A stretch of DNA of 64,000 nucleotides from Sphingomonas sp. PL-96 (GCF_020707215.1 NZ_JAJFET010000001.1:744001-808000), one strand, 5' to 3'; positions 53,834-62,658 are shown, counted from the stretch's first letter. The notes: generated by a model from the letters alone, not told the origin. Numbers and translations are program-made.

Positions 53834-55195
53834 CTATCCGCGCGGCAAGGTGATGGTGGCGAGCAGTCCGCCGCCTTCGCGGTTCGCCAGCGCGATCTCG
53901 CCGCCGGCATCGCCCACGATCGCCTGCGCCAGCGCCAGGCCCAAGCCGATACCGCCGGTTTCCCGATTGCGGGAGGTTTCGAGCCGAGTGAAGGGCTGGA
54001 ACACCGCTGCGATCTGCTCGGGCGGAATGCCGGGGCCGCGATCCGCCACTTCGATGCGCACGCGCGTCGGGTCGGCTACCAGGCGCACCTCCGCGCCGCC
54101 GGCATATTTGACGGCGTTCTCGATCAGGTTGCGGATCGCGCGCCGCATCAGCGTGGGCCGCAGGCGCAGCCGCTGGCGCTCGGTCTCTTCGAACGACACG
54201 TCCGCACCCAGGTCGCGGAAGTCCTCGACCACCGCATCGACCAGCGCCGCCAAATCAACCTGCGTCTCCGGCTCGCTCGGGCGGCCGAGGCGCGCCAGCG
54301 ACAGAATGTCTTCCAGCGTGCGGTTCATCTCGTCGATGGTCTCGGCCATGCGCGCGCGATCAGCATCATCCTCGACCGACTCGATCCGGACGCGCAGCGC
54401 GGCAAGCGGCGTGCGAAGGTCGTGGCCGATCGCGCCCAGCATCCGGTCTTTTTCCTCCAGCATGCCGCCCACGCGGACGCTCATACCGTTGAACGCGGCG
54501 ATCACCGCGCGCACGTCGCCAGGCCCGGACTCCTCGACGATATTGGCGGCCGATCCGGGTCGATAGGCATGCGCCGCCTGGGTGAGTGCCCGCAACGGCT
54601 TGGAAATGCGGCTCCCGATCCACAGCACCGGCAGCAGCACGAAGCCATAGAGGATCAGCGTCTGCGCGATCAGCTGCCACACCAGCCCTTGCTGGGTGTT
54701 GGGCCACGGCGTCTCCAGCACCAGCCAGCCCTGGCCGGGGATCTCGGCGGCGACCTTCAGCGTCGCGCCATAGCGGCGAAGCCGCTCCGCATAGCCGCGG
54801 TCGAGCCGGCGCAGCGCCGGATCCCGTGGGTTCACCAGCTGGATTTCAGTCTCGATACGCCTGACCTCCAGCCCGGCGTCGGAAAAGGCGTTGCGCACGG
54901 CCGTTTCGAACTCCGGATCGCTGGTACCTTTGTGCTCAAGCGGATTGGTGAGGCGCAGCCGCACGGCCCGCGAGCGCACGCCGCGCGGTGCCTGCCGGTC
55001 CGCGATGCGGTCGCCGCGCAGCCGCTCGGCCGCGTCCACCATCCGCGTCACGGCCGGCACCGTCACTTGCGCAAAGCGGACAGCGCTTCGCTCGCGCAGC
55101 AACATGGCGAAATTGATCGCCTGCGCCACGAACAGCGCGATCGCGACCAACAGTGCAATCTGCCCGGACAGGCTGCGGGGCCAGAGCCGGTTCAA
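53834..55195 (-). CDS. Sensor histidine kinase, OmpR/EnvZ class
   Basis: About 453 residues: TM1 (~13-35), a ~130-residue periplasmic region, TM2 (~170-195), HAMP, HisKA with phospho-His in AIGHDLRTPLAAL (~258), N box NLIENAVKYA, G boxes DRGPGIPPEQ and GIGLGLALAQAIV. Best start TTG at 55195 overlapping the regulator stop (TTGA) with GAGG ten bases upstream; an alternative GTG at 55237 would overlap by 46 bases. Partner of the regulator at 55192-55911. Signal unknown. Confidence 0.9.
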   Translation of the reverse strand: MNRLWPRSLSGQIALLVAIALFVAQAINFAMLLRERSAVRFAQVTVPAVTRMVDAAERLRGDRIADRQAPRGVRSRAVRLRLTNPLEHKGTSDPEFETAVRNAFSDAGLEVRRIETEIQLVNPRDPALRRLDRGYAERLRRYGATLKVAAEIPGQGWLVLETPWPNTQQGLVWQLIAQTLILYGFVLLPVLWIGSRISKPLRALTQAAHAYRPGSAANIVEESGPGDVRAVIAAFNGMSVRVGGMLEEKDRMLGAIGHDLRTPLAALRVRIESVEDDADRARMAETIDEMNRTLEDILSLARLGRPSEPETQVDLAALVDAVVEDFRDLGADVSFEETERQRLRLRPTLMRRAIRNLIENAVKYAGGAEVRLVADPTRVRIEVADRGPGIPPEQIAAVFQPFTRLETSRNRETGGIGLGLALAQAIVGDAGGEIALANREGGGLLATITLPRG

Positions 55196-55911
55196 AGCCG
55201 AGTGACCTCGCTCGCCAGCGTATAGCCGCCGCCCCACACGGTCTTGATGATGTCGGGGTTCTTGGGATCGGCCTCGATCTTCTTGCGCAGGCGGCTGATC
55301 TGATTGTCAATCGCGCGGTCGAAGGCCGCGGCCTCACGCCCCTGGGTCAGGTCGAGCAGCTGGTCGCGGGTCAGCACCTGGCGCGGCCGGATGACCAGCG
55401 CGTGCAGCAGGTTGTACTCGCCCGTCGACAAGGGCACAGACACGCCCTCCCGGTCCACCAGGCTGCGCTCGCCGCTTTTGAGCACCCAGCCGGCAAAGGC
55501 GAAGGAGCCGCTTTCTGGCGCATGCTGGCGCACGCCGCCGCCTGCCAGCCGGCGCAGCACCACCTTGATCCGGGCGGCGAGCTCGCGCGGGGAAAAGGGC
55601 TTCACCACATAATCGTCCGCGCCCATCTCCAGGCCAACGATGCGGTCGGTCTCCTCGGCACGCGCGGTCAGCAGGATCACCGGCGTATCGCTGGTCTCGC
55701 GGACATGCCGGCACAGCGACAGCCCGTCCTCGCCCGGCATCATGATGTCGAGCACGATCAGGTCTATCGCGTACGCAGCGAGGCGCGCGCGCGCGCCCTC
55801 GGCGTCGCCCGCCTGGGTCACGCGGAATCCCTGCTTGGTCAGATATTGGGCGAGCGGCTCACGGATCGACCGTTCGTCGTCGACCAGCAGGAGATGGGGA
55901 ATATCGGCCAT
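55192..55911 (-). CDS. OmpR-family response regulator
   Basis: 239 residues: receiver with LLLVDDERS, phospho-acceptor Asp55 (LIVLDIMMPGEDG), LLTARAEE, VKPFSPREL; then an OmpR winged helix with LSTGEYNLLHALVIRPRQVLTRDQLLDL, RAIDNQISRLRKKIEAD and TVWGGGYTL. Partner of the kinase. The EF-hand gene reads in the same direction just upstream, which makes it a plausible target or signal-linked gene. Confidence 0.93.
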   Translation of the reverse strand: MADIPHLLLVDDERSIREPLAQYLTKQGFRVTQAGDAEGARARLAAYAIDLIVLDIMMPGEDGLSLCRHVRETSDTPVILLTARAEETDRIVGLEMGADDYVVKPFSPRELAARIKVVLRRLAGGGVRQHAPESGSFAFAGWVLKSGERSLVDREGVSVPLSTGEYNLLHALVIRPRQVLTRDQLLDLTQGREAAAFDRAIDNQISRLRKKIEADPKNPDIIKTVWGGGYTLASEVTRL

Positions 55912-55958
55912 GTGCGAAGCCCTATCACACTCCCGCGCCGGTTCCACAGCGCGGGGGA

Positions 55959-55988
55959 GAACGGCCGGGCTGGGGTGCCCGGCCGTTC
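55959..55988 (-). terminator. Terminator hairpin after the EF-hand gene
   Basis: Perfect 12-bp stem GAACGGCCGGGC/GCCCGGCCGTTC with a six-base loop, five bases after the EF-hand stop and before the two-component operon. Only TTC follows, not a long T tract. It would separate the EF-hand gene from the response regulator. Confidence 0.7.
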
Positions 55989-55992
55989 CAGC

Positions 55993-56586
55993 TCAGTTCT
56001 TGGCGAGGGGCGCCGCGGGAGCGCCCGGCGCATGGCGGTTCTGCATGCGCTTGGCTTTGTGCTCGCGCATCCGCGCCTCCATTGCCGCTTGCTCGGTCGC
56101 GTCGATACGCCCGTCGCGGTTCGCGTCGACCCGATCGAAGCGCTGGGTAGCCTCGGTTCGGAACTCCTCGCGGGAGACGCTGCCGTCGCGGTTGGTGTCC
56201 AGCCGCGCCAGCATGTGCCCGCGGCTGTGCTTGGGGCCGGCACCCCGGGCCGGCTTGTCGATGCGGCCGTCGCGGTCGGTCTGCAGCGGCGTCACTGCAC
56301 CCGGGGGCGGTGCCTTGCCATCGGCACCCGGCCGATGATGGCCCCGGTGACCCGGACGGCGCAGTTCCTCGCCCGTGAGCTTCCCATCCCCGTTCCGATC
56401 CATCTGCGCGAAGTGCCGGTCGGCGGCCGCCAATGCTTCTGCACGGGTGACCACGCCATCCTTGTCGGCATCGACCATCGCCATCGGACCGGCGCGGCGC
56501 TGCGCCGCATCCTGCGGGAGCGTCGCCTGCGCAGCACCGCCCAACAGGGTGGCGCCGAGCGCTGCGGCAATCATGAACTTCTTCAT
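55993..56586 (-). CDS. Secreted EF-hand (calmodulin-like) protein
   Basis: 197 residues with a signal peptide (MKKFMIAAALGATLLGGAA, cleavage near AQA-TLP) and four full EF-hand loops: VDADKDGVVTRAEA, MDRNGDGKLTGEEL, LDTNRDGSVSREEF and VDANRDGRIDATEQ, plus a partial TDRDGRID. Canonical DxDxDG with a later Glu or equivalent implies calcium binding in the periplasm. A basic, Gly/His/Pro linker joins the two halves. Located beside an OmpR-type system. Confidence 0.88.
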   Translation of the reverse strand: MKKFMIAAALGATLLGGAAQATLPQDAAQRRAGPMAMVDADKDGVVTRAEALAAADRHFAQMDRNGDGKLTGEELRRPGHRGHHRPGADGKAPPPGAVTPLQTDRDGRIDKPARGAGPKHSRGHMLARLDTNRDGSVSREEFRTEATQRFDRVDANRDGRIDATEQAAMEARMREHKAKRMQNRHAPGAPAAPLAKN

Positions 56587-56622
56587 CTCAAGAGCCTTTC
56601 AGCAGTGCTTGCCGCGACGCAG

Positions 56623-56711
56623 TGTCGCGGCGACCCCTGCCTTCTGGCGGCACCCTGTCGCAACGCTGTGTCGACGGGCGGGAAAACTGTCGCAATTTGT
56701 CTTTCCCGCCC
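56623..56711 (-). promoter_or_regulatory. Repeated TGTCGC sites and inverted repeat upstream of the EF-hand gene
   Basis: TGTCGC (plus-strand sense) occurs at 56623, 56656 and 56688, 32-33 bases apart, the last two as CTGTCGCAA; TGTCGA is at 56669. A 10-bp perfect inverted repeat (GGGCGGGAAA at 56676-56685, TTTCCCGCCC at 56702-56711) brackets the last copy and would form a hairpin after the yfcG stop at 56724. A small stem (56611-56631, GCCGCGAC/GTCGCGGC) overlaps the first copy. This pattern looks like a multi-site operator for the EF-hand gene plus a terminator for yfcG. Confidence 0.45.
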
Positions 56712-56723
56712 CAGCATTCTACC

Positions 56724-57425
56724 TCAGCCGCGCCCGCTGCCTGCGGTCTGGCCGAACAGGTTGCGGCGCATCTCGTCGGTCATCTCGCCGCCGCCCGCGC
56801 TCACCGTCTCGCCCACCGTATAGGCGCGCTCGGTCGCCGGGCGGGTGCGGATCGCCTCGAACCAGCGCTGCACGTTCGGGAAGTCGGCCAGGTTCTGCCC
56901 CTGGGCCTCGTGCGGCACGATCCAGGGATAGGCTGCCATGTCGGCGATCGAATACTCACCAGCGATGTATTCGCGACCTTCCAGCCGACGATCAAGGACG
57001 CCGTACAAGCGGTTGGTTTCCTTGACGTACCGGTCAATCGCATAGGGGATCTTCTCGGGCGCATAGCGGTTGAAATGATGGTTCTGCCCCAACATCGGCC
57101 CCAGTCCGCCCATCTGCCACATCAGCCATTGGGTCTGTTCAAACCGGGTGCGCAGGTCCGGCGCCAGGAAGCGGCCGGTCTTCTCGGCCAGGTAGAGCAG
57201 GATCGCGCCGGATTCGAAGATGCTGATCGGCTCGCCACCGTCCGCTGGTGCATCGTCGACGATCGCGGGCATGCGGTTGTTCGGCGCGATCTTCAGGAAG
57301 TCGGGCGCGAACTGCTCGCCTGCGCCGATGTTGACCGGATGCAGCGTGTAAGGGAGGCCGGTCTCCTCCAGAAACAGCGTAATCTTGTGGCCATTGGGGG
57401 TGGGCCAGTAATGGAGGTGGATCAT
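56724..57425 (-). CDS. yfcG: Glutathione transferase, YfcG (Nu class) type
   Basis: 233 residues. Seen: TPNGHKITLFLEETGLPY, IAPNNRMPAIVDDAPADGG, SIFESGAILLYLAEKTG and WQMGGLGPMLGQNHHFNRYAPE, very close to E. coli YfcG, a glutathione-dependent disulfide-bond oxidoreductase with little classical transferase activity. The Thr/Asn near the N terminus (PTPNGH) replace the Cys/Ser of other classes. ATG at 57425 has AAGGAG upstream; the frame is open further back only as an antisense shadow. Confidence 0.93.
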   Translation of the reverse strand: MIHLHYWPTPNGHKITLFLEETGLPYTLHPVNIGAGEQFAPDFLKIAPNNRMPAIVDDAPADGGEPISIFESGAILLYLAEKTGRFLAPDLRTRFEQTQWLMWQMGGLGPMLGQNHHFNRYAPEKIPYAIDRYVKETNRLYGVLDRRLEGREYIAGEYSIADMAAYPWIVPHEAQGQNLADFPNVQRWFEAIRTRPATERAYTVGETVSAGGGEMTDEMRRNLFGQTAGSGRG

Positions 57426-57629
57426 CGGCAGGGCTCCTTGTTTCGCCTGGCCGCCGACATGGGCAGGCCGGCACGGCCACGCAAGCCGAGGGAACGTCGC
57501 CGGCCGGCCACGCGTATGGTCGGAATGAACGCGGCCAAACGGCTGCGAGCGGGAGAGCGCGATGGCGAACGGCAGCCCGTCACCCTGGGGGCGTCGCCCA
57601 CCGTCCGGCCTGAGCGGCGGAGGCGGCGC

Positions 57630-58631
57630 ATGACTCATCCCGACACCTCGCAGATGCTCGGAACGCGGCCGGCGGACGATCTGCACGCGGACGCGCTCAC
57701 CGAATGGATGGCCGGCGCTGTCCCGGGCTTCGAAGGGCCGCTCGCGTATGTCCGCTTCGCTGGCGGGCATCGCAACCGGACCTATCGCATCGACACGCCG
57801 ACGCAGGCCTATGTGCTGCGGCGCCGCCCGGCCGACCCGCCGCGGGAGGCGATTCACCCGATCGAGCGCGAATACCGGCTGCTCGAGGCGCTCCAGCCGA
57901 CCGGTTATCCTGCGCCGCGCCCGCTGGCGTTCTGCGATGATCCGGCGGTGATCGGGGATCCCTTTTACCTGATGGCGCTGGTCGAGGGGCGGACGCTGTG
58001 GGACGAGACCATGCCCGGCATGACCCCGGCGCATCGTCGCGAGCATTACGACGCCTGGATCCACGCGCTTGCCGCCCTTCATGCCCTCGATCCCGGGCCG
58101 CTCGCGCTTGAAGCCGCGGGTTTTGCGCCCTGCCGGCTCGACCACAAGGTTCGGCATTGGACGGAGCGCTCCGAGGCCCGCGTCACGCCAGAGCTTGCGC
58201 GCCTGGCCGACTGGCTGCCGGTCGCACCCCCGCAAACGGCAGCGACCACGCTCGTCCACGGCAATTTCCGGCTGCAGAACCTGGTCTTCTCGCAAGAGGG
58301 CGCGCGGGTGGCGTCGGTGATCGACTGGGACCAAGCGGGGCTGGGCGATCCGCACATCGACCTCGCCTATGTTCTCGCCCGCTGGGTGAGCGGAACCGAT
58401 CTTCACCCCGGCCTGGACGAGGTCGCGGGTCCGGAAAGCGGCATCCCTACATCCGAGGAGATGATCGCTCGCTATCGCCAGGCGAGCGGGCGGGAGGCAG
58501 GCGCCGCCCTCGACTGGCACCTCGCCTACACGCTCTTCCGCCTGGCGATGCTGGGCCAAGCGGAGAACCCGGCCCATTCCGCGACACTGGCCGCCACGGC
58601 CTGGCACCATGCGGAGCGCGCGGGGGCCTGA
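57630..58631 (+). CDS. Phosphotransferase (APH/ACAD10-like kinase) lacking catalytic Asp
   Basis: 333 residues of the aminoglycoside-phosphotransferase-like fold, subgroup of ACAD10-type and CoA-pathway-linked kinases. Seen: GHRNRTYRID, YVLRRRPADPPREA (ATP-binding Lys equivalent replaced by Arg), ALVEGRTLWDETMPGM, then LVHGNFRLQNLVF where the family has HGDFRLGN, and VIDWDQAGLGDPHIDLAY with the metal Asp. Asn212 stands in place of the catalytic Asp (codon AAT, 58263). GGAGG lies seven bases before the ATG. Inferred: weak, altered or no kinase activity, or a different substrate role. Confidence 0.88.
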   Translation: MTHPDTSQMLGTRPADDLHADALTEWMAGAVPGFEGPLAYVRFAGGHRNRTYRIDTPTQAYVLRRRPADPPREAIHPIEREYRLLEALQPTGYPAPRPLAFCDDPAVIGDPFYLMALVEGRTLWDETMPGMTPAHRREHYDAWIHALAALHALDPGPLALEAAGFAPCRLDHKVRHWTERSEARVTPELARLADWLPVAPPQTAATTLVHGNFRLQNLVFSQEGARVASVIDWDQAGLGDPHIDLAYVLARWVSGTDLHPGLDEVAGPESGIPTSEEMIARYRQASGREAGAALDWHLAYTLFRLAMLGQAENPAHSATLAATAWHHAERAGA

Positions 58632-58633
58632 CG

Positions 58634-58659
58634 CGTTTTCTGCCTGCGCAGGGAGAACG
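58634..58659. repeat. Extragenic palindrome (REP-like), degenerate copy G
   Basis: Loop CTGC with a TCTGC/GCAGG core and imperfect outer pairs, in the 50-base convergent gap between the phosphotransferase and tesB genes. Similar to copies A and C but poorly conserved. Confidence 0.4.
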
Positions 58660-58681
58660 TAAGTTCGGTAATGATCGGCGC

Positions 58682-59551
58682 CTACCCGCGCTTGCGGATC
58701 AGCCCCTCCTGCGCCACGCTCGCTACCAGTCGGCCGTCGCGCGTGAAGATGCGGCCACGGTTGAATCCGCGCCCGTTGCCCGCCCAGGGGCTGTCCGTCG
58801 TGTAGAGCAGCCAGTCGTCGAACCGGAACGGCTCGTGCAGCCACAGCGCATGGTCCAGGCTCGCGGTCTGCATGCGCGGATCGCCCAGCCGTACCGAATG
58901 CGGCATCATCGACGTGCCGAGCAGCAGCATGTCACTGGCATAGGCAAGCACGGCCCGGTGCAACATGGGATCGTCGGGCAGAGCGGCGACCGTCCGGAAC
59001 CAGCTGTGCTGAACCGGGGGCCGCGGTTCGGAGCGCAGCCAGTCGCCGGGCGCTACCGGCCGCATCTCGATCGGCCGCGGCTGGGCCAGGAAACGGCGCA
59101 CCGGGTCGGACAGTTCGTTGCCCATCTGCGCCTGCACCTCGGCTTCCGAACCGAGCGCCTCGGGCGGCGGCACGTCCGGCATCGCATCCTGGTGGTGCAG
59201 CCCTTCCTCTTCGTGCTGGAAGGAGGCGGCGAGCACCAGCATCGGCTGCCCCCCCTGCAACGCCATCACCCGCCGGGTGGCGAAGCTGCGCCCATCGAAG
59301 TCGCGCGTCACCTGAAAGACGATCGGCTGTTCGGCGTTTCCGGCGCGCATGAAATAGGCGTGGAGCGAGTGGGCGACCTTGCCCTCGACCGATCGCTGCG
59401 CCGCCTGGAGTGCCTGGCCGATCACCTGGCCGCCGAACACGCGGCCCTTGCCGCCGGGCAGCCGCGCGCCGCGATAGAGGTCGGTGTCGAGCGCCTCCAG
59501 ATCAAGCAGGGTAACCAGCGTCTCGACCAGCAATTCGGGGGTATGCGCCAT
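58682..59551 (-). CDS. tesB: Acyl-CoA thioesterase II
   Basis: 289 residues, double-hotdog fold. Seen: RVFGGQVIGQALQAAQRSV, LHAYFMRAGNAEQPIVFQV, FATRRVMALQGGQP, ASFQHEEEG and LDHALWLHEPFRFDDWLLY (active-site region). Hydrolyses medium and long acyl-CoA. The ATG at 59551 is preferred over ATG 59584. Divergent from the acyl-CoA ligase gene (77-base gap), so the two could control an acyl-CoA pool in opposite senses. Confidence 0.93.
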   Translation of the reverse strand: MAHTPELLVETLVTLLDLEALDTDLYRGARLPGGKGRVFGGQVIGQALQAAQRSVEGKVAHSLHAYFMRAGNAEQPIVFQVTRDFDGRSFATRRVMALQGGQPMLVLAASFQHEEEGLHHQDAMPDVPPPEALGSEAEVQAQMGNELSDPVRRFLAQPRPIEMRPVAPGDWLRSEPRPPVQHSWFRTVAALPDDPMLHRAVLAYASDMLLLGTSMMPHSVRLGDPRMQTASLDHALWLHEPFRFDDWLLYTTDSPWAGNGRGFNRGRIFTRDGRLVASVAQEGLIRKRG

Positions 59552-59628
59552 GCGTCGTTCGTTCCTGTAATCCGGTCGGCGCATTAGGCACGCGCTTTAC
59601 GTATTCGGCAAGCGGCAATGCACGCGCC

Positions 59629-61413
59629 TTGACGACGGCTCCTGTGGCAGGTTCAAGCCGCGCGGTGGCACCGCACCAACCAAGTGATCCATCCAACGGC
59701 ACCGTATGGCCGGCCTGCACCCTTGCCGAAGCGACCGCGCGGCTGACCGCGCCCGGCGCGCGGTTCGAGATGGAGACGGTGGCGATCCGCGGGGTGCCGA
59801 CCCGAACCTGGAAGCATGCGCCGGAGAGCCTCGCTGCGCTGGCGCGGGAGTCACGCGTCCATGGCGACCGCCTGTTCCTGATCCACGAGGATGACCGCGT
59901 CACCTTTGCGGCGAGCTATCGCGCCGTCACTATTCTCGCCGTCGAACTCGCCGCGCGCGGCATTACCAAGGGCGATCGGGTGGCGATCGCGATGCGCAAC
60001 CGCCCGCAATGGCCGATCGCGCTGCTGGCGATCGCGAGCCTGGGCGCCATCGCCGTGCCGCTCAACGCCTGGTGGACCGGCGCGGAACTCGCCTTCGCGC
60101 TCGCCGACACGGGCGCCCGCCTGCTGATCGCCGACGCCCGCCGGCACGAACGCCTGCTCGACCGCTATGCCGATCTGCCGGCGCTGGAGGCGGTGCTGGT
60201 ATCCGGCTGGCGGGAGCGGCTGACCGGCAACGCCGAGCCGCTGGAGGCGCTGATCGGCAGCCCGAACGATTGGGCACGCCTGCCGGAGCTCCCATTCCCC
60301 GAGGTCGACATCGCCCCGGATGATCCCGTGACGATCTTCTACACCAGCGGCACCACTGGCGGTCCCAAGGGCGCAGTGGGCACCCACCGCAACCTGATGA
60401 GCAACATCCTTTCGTCGGCCTATGTCTCGGCCCGCACGCTGCTGCGCCGTGGCGTGCCGCTGCCGGAGCGATCACCGCCGCAGACGGTGCTGTTGCCGAT
60501 CCCGCTGTTCCACGTCACCGCCTGCAGCGCCTTCCTGATGATCGCCATCGCCACCGGCGGCACGGTCGTGCTGATGCGTAAATGGGCCCCCGCCGAGGCC
60601 ATGGCGCTGATCGCGCGCGAGCGGATCGAGGCGATCGGCGCCGTACCCGCCATCGCCTGGCAACTGCTCGAGCATCCCGATCGCCACAGCCATGATCTCG
60701 CCTCGCTGGTTCGCATCGCCTATGGCGGGGCGCCTGCCGCGCCTGAACTCGCGCGCCGCATCCAGGCGGAGTTCGGCGCCATGCCCAGCAACGGCTGGGG
60801 CATGACCGAGACGATGGCGACCGTGGCGAGCAATGCGGCCGAGGACTATCTTGCCCGCCCGACCAGCTGCGGACCGCCGGTGGCCACCGCCGACCTCAAG
60901 ATCCTCGCACCCGACACCGGCGCGCCGGTGCCCGCGGGCGAGGTCGGCGAGTTGTGGGCGCGCGGGCCGATGGTGGTCCAGGGATACTGGAACCGGCCCG
61001 AAGCGACGGCGGCCAGCTTTGTCGACGGCTGGGTGCGTACCGGCGACCTTGCCCGCATCGACACCGACGGCTTCTGCCACATCGTCGACCGCCTGAAGGA
61101 CGTGGTGATCCGCGGCGGTGAGAACATCTATGCGGCCGAGGTCGAGGACGTGCTTTATGCGCACCCGGCGGTCACCGACTGCGCGCTGGTCGGCGTGCCC
61201 CATCGCACGCTTGGCGAAGAGCCGGCAGCGGTGGTTCACCTGGCGCCGGACACCAATGCCGATGCAGCGGAGCTGCAAGCCTGGGTGCGCGCGCGGCTGG
61301 CTGCCTTCAAGGTCCCCGTGGCGATCCGCTTCTCCGAAGCGACGCTGCCCAGAAACGCCAACGGCAAGATCCTGAAGCGCGACCTGCGCGCCTTGTTCGC
61401 GCCCGAGAGCTGA
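59629..61413 (+). CDS. Acyl-CoA ligase (AMP-dependent synthetase)
   Basis: Up to 594 residues of the ANL superfamily. Seen: TIFYTSGTTGGPKGAVGTH (AMP P-loop), LLPIPLFHVTACSAF, GWGMTETMATV, VRTGDLARID, DRLKDVVIRGGENIYAAEVE and the catalytic lysine in NGKILKRDLRAL. Activates carboxylic (fatty or aromatic) acids as CoA esters; chain length is not clear. The start is uncertain: TTG 59629 is the longest, with no obvious ribosome-binding site; family similarity starts near residue 28. Confidence 0.88.
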   Translation: MTTAPVAGSSRAVAPHQPSDPSNGTVWPACTLAEATARLTAPGARFEMETVAIRGVPTRTWKHAPESLAALARESRVHGDRLFLIHEDDRVTFAASYRAVTILAVELAARGITKGDRVAIAMRNRPQWPIALLAIASLGAIAVPLNAWWTGAELAFALADTGARLLIADARRHERLLDRYADLPALEAVLVSGWRERLTGNAEPLEALIGSPNDWARLPELPFPEVDIAPDDPVTIFYTSGTTGGPKGAVGTHRNLMSNILSSAYVSARTLLRRGVPLPERSPPQTVLLPIPLFHVTACSAFLMIAIATGGTVVLMRKWAPAEAMALIARERIEAIGAVPAIAWQLLEHPDRHSHDLASLVRIAYGGAPAAPELARRIQAEFGAMPSNGWGMTETMATVASNAAEDYLARPTSCGPPVATADLKILAPDTGAPVPAGEVGELWARGPMVVQGYWNRPEATAASFVDGWVRTGDLARIDTDGFCHIVDRLKDVVIRGGENIYAAEVEDVLYAHPAVTDCALVGVPHRTLGEEPAAVVHLAPDTNADAAELQAWVRARLAAFKVPVAIRFSEATLPRNANGKILKRDLRALFAPES

Positions 61414-61425
61414 TGGCGCCCAAGC

Positions 61426-62658
61426 TCAACCCGCCTCGCGCAATCCGTTCAGCACCCAGAAGCCGACCAGCGTCAGCACCGCGGTCAGTGCCGCCAACGC
61501 ATGCCACCCGCCATGCTGCCAGAACCAGCCGCCCAGGGTTCCGGTAACGCTCGACCCCAGATAGTAGAACAGCAGGTAGAGCGAGGCGGCATGTCCCTTG
61601 GCCCCGTGTGCCACCCGTCCAACCCAGCCGCTGGCCACCGAATGGCCGATGAAGAAGCCGATCGTCAGCAGCGTGATGCCGGCCACGATCAGCACCAGGC
61701 TGGCCGACAAGGTCAGCGCGATGCCTGCCAGCAGCAGCGCCAATCCCACTCCCAGCGTGCGCGCCCGGCCGTGCCGGTCCGCCAGCCGGCCCGCGCTGGA
61801 GGAGGCGACCATCCCCAGCGCATAGGTCAGGAAGATCATGCTGGTGGCGGTCTGGCCCAGGCGGTACGGCGGCGCCGCCAGCCGGAACCCCGCATAGTTG
61901 AACAGCGCCACGAACACGCTCATCAGCAAAAAGGCGAGGGCGAACAGGCGCAACAGCCGCGGGTCGCGCAGATGCGCCCCCCAGGCACGCAGGTGGAATC
62001 CGGGGTCAAATCCCCGCACGATCGCGAAGTTGCGCGACGCCGGCAGCAGCAGCGCGAAGCCGACCGCCGCCACCAGATCAAGCCCGCCCAACAGCGCCAT
62101 CGCCCCGCGCCAGCTGGTGAGGTCGGTCGCGAGCCCCATGCCGACGCGGCCCATCATCCCGCCAAACGCAGTGCCCGCGACATAGAGGCCCATCGCCCGA
62201 CCCAGGTGCGCGGGGTCGATCTCCTCGGCCAGATAGGCCATCGCCACGGCCGGTACGCCGCCCAGCACCAGTCCCTCCAGCGCGCGGGCCATCAGCAGCA
62301 GCGGAAAGCTGGGTGTCCACGCCGCCGCCACGTTGAGCACCGCGGCTCCCGCCATCGACCCGAACATCAGTCCGCGTCGCGGCACCATCTGGGAGACTGC
62401 GCCGGCCGCGAAGATCGCGAGCGCCAACAACCCGGTTGTCAGCGACAGGGCCAGCGACGCGACGCCGGGCGCCACGACAAAGTCCTGTGCGAACTCCGGC
62501 AGCAGCGGCTGCACGCAATAGATCAGCGAGAACGTCGCAAAGCCCGCGAGGAACAGCGCCAGGCTGATGCGGCGATACGCGGCGGTTCCATGCGCGGTCC
62601 ACTGTGCCGAGCGTTGCTCTTCTGCAGGACGCTCGTCGGGGATGAAGCTATCGGTCAC
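61426..62658 (-). CDS. MFS transporter (DHA1/YnfM type)
   Basis: About 410 residues, 12 hydrophobic segments. Seen: LFLAGFATFSLIYCVQPLLPEF, SLTTGLLALAIFAAGAVSQMVPRRGLM, YLAEEIDPAHLGRAMGLYVAG and GHSVASGWVGRVAHGAKGHAASLYLLFYYLGSSV, typical of YnfM-like drug/metabolite exporters. Start GTG 62658 (TDSFIPDE) is favoured; TTG 62694 is an option. Substrate unknown. Convergent with the acyl-CoA ligase (12-base gap). Confidence 0.88.
   Translation of the reverse strand: MTDSFIPDERPAEEQRSAQWTAHGTAAYRRISLALFLAGFATFSLIYCVQPLLPEFAQDFVVAPGVASLALSLTTGLLALAIFAAGAVSQMVPRRGLMFGSMAGAAVLNVAAAWTPSFPLLLMARALEGLVLGGVPAVAMAYLAEEIDPAHLGRAMGLYVAGTAFGGMMGRVGMGLATDLTSWRGAMALLGGLDLVAAVGFALLLPASRNFAIVRGFDPGFHLRAWGAHLRDPRLLRLFALAFLLMSVFVALFNYAGFRLAAPPYRLGQTATSMIFLTYALGMVASSSAGRLADRHGRARTLGVGLALLLAGIALTLSASLVLIVAGITLLTIGFFIGHSVASGWVGRVAHGAKGHAASLYLLFYYLGSSVTGTLGGWFWQHGGWHALAALTAVLTLVGFWVLNGLREAG

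Noticed and set aside
57492..57517. Second EcfG-like promoter (GGAAC-N17-CGTA) before the phosphotransferase gene
   Set aside because: The -10 has a mismatch, the site is ~113 bases from the start, and the gene is not a typical stress gene; chance match cannot be excluded.
56622..57629. A long N-terminal extension of the phosphotransferase frame
   Set aside because: It is the antisense of yfcG. GGAGG before the ATG at 57630 and family similarity set the start.
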